NCBI GenBank assembly: GCA_029777935.1
Contig: JAKORH010000332.1
Span: 1-26,290, forward strand
DNA: 26,290 nucleotides
Direction of reading: 5' to 3'
From: Pseudomonadota bacterium
Lineage (GTDB): Bacteria; Pseudomonadota; Gammaproteobacteria; Burkholderiales; Burkholderiaceae
Positions 26,163 through 26,290 of this stretch are shown here, one piece after another. Both the position numbers and the translations under genes were made by a program. Each line of letters begins with the position of its first letter. Position 1 is the stretch's first letter. Below the pieces are notes generated by a model. The model saw only the letters and a program-made list of their open reading frames with translations, did not search any database and was not told the origin of the DNA.

Positions 26163-26290
26163 CGGCGTCGTGCGGCTTGGCAAGCATTAAGAACCTATCC
26201 GTGAATAATTCGTGTGTGCGACGGGCCGCTTTGGCTTGCAGTGCTAGGCGCGAGGAGCGCGGTTTGGTCAATCCAAATAAGCGACGAGCA
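26163..26290. other. Non-coding right-edge segment, lower GC
   Basis: No gene is supported. The segment includes aagaacctatccgtgaataa and tttggtcaatccaaa (arms tttgg/ccaaa), and is visibly richer in A+T than the rest of the window. It could be promoter DNA for a gene to the right or the edge of another element. No transposase or target duplication is visible, so neither is claimed. Confidence 0.4.

Noticed and set aside
26163..26290. End of an insertion sequence at the right edge
   Set aside because: The composition shift is suggestive, but no transposase, terminal repeat pair or target duplication is visible.

Overview
The window reads as one aromatic-acid catabolism locus from a GC-rich (roughly two thirds G+C), facultatively anaerobic proteobacterium. 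A betaproteobacterium of the Thauera/Azoarcus/Burkholderiales type is most likely. This rests on the Thauera-like benzoyl-CoA reductase genes, the KorAB-type 2-oxoglutarate:ferredoxin oxidoreductase, the Azoarcus-type box genes and the GC-rich intergenic repeat families. The species cannot be named from the sequence alone.

Layout. (1) 1-4838, minus strand: had, oah, dch, bcrC and the start of bcrB, the oxygen-sensitive (anaerobic) benzoyl-CoA route; the operon runs off the left edge. (2) 4839-5152: a 314-bp divergent control region with several symmetric elements. (3) 5153-8246, plus strand: korA, korB and a ferritin-like gene with overlapping stop/start codons, followed at 8339 by a RidA-like gene. 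(4) 8785-17672, minus strand: boxD, benzoate-CoA ligase, a five-gene LivKHMGF-type ABC importer and an alpha/beta hydrolase. (5) 17673-17839: the boxD/boxR divergent promoter with a central palindrome. (6) 17840-23302, plus strand: boxR (XRE plus shikimate-kinase-like regulator), boxC, boxB and boxA, the aerobic hybrid benzoyl-CoA epoxide route. (7) 23357-26119: a MaoC-type hydratase and two PimC/PimD-like acyl-CoA dehydrogenases. (8) 26120-26290: no gene seen; it holds a perfect TGTGA-N6-TCACA palindrome.

How it fits together. The ABC importer would bring in benzoate or a related aromatic acid, and the ligase makes benzoyl-CoA, the shared intermediate. With oxygen, BoxA/BoxB epoxidise benzoyl-CoA, BoxC opens the ring and BoxD oxidises the semialdehyde. 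Without oxygen, benzoyl-CoA reductase (fed reduced ferredoxin by KorAB) dearomatises the ring, and Dch, Had and Oah carry it to 3-hydroxypimelyl-CoA. The MaoC and acyl-CoA dehydrogenase genes may serve dicarboxylyl-CoA beta-oxidation. Only one ligase, one importer and one benzoyl-CoA-type regulator are present between the two branches, so the locus looks like a merged aerobic/anaerobic unit.

At least nine inverted-repeat elements of five sequence classes occupy most of the larger intergenic gaps. No RNA gene, CRISPR array or intact insertion sequence was recognised.
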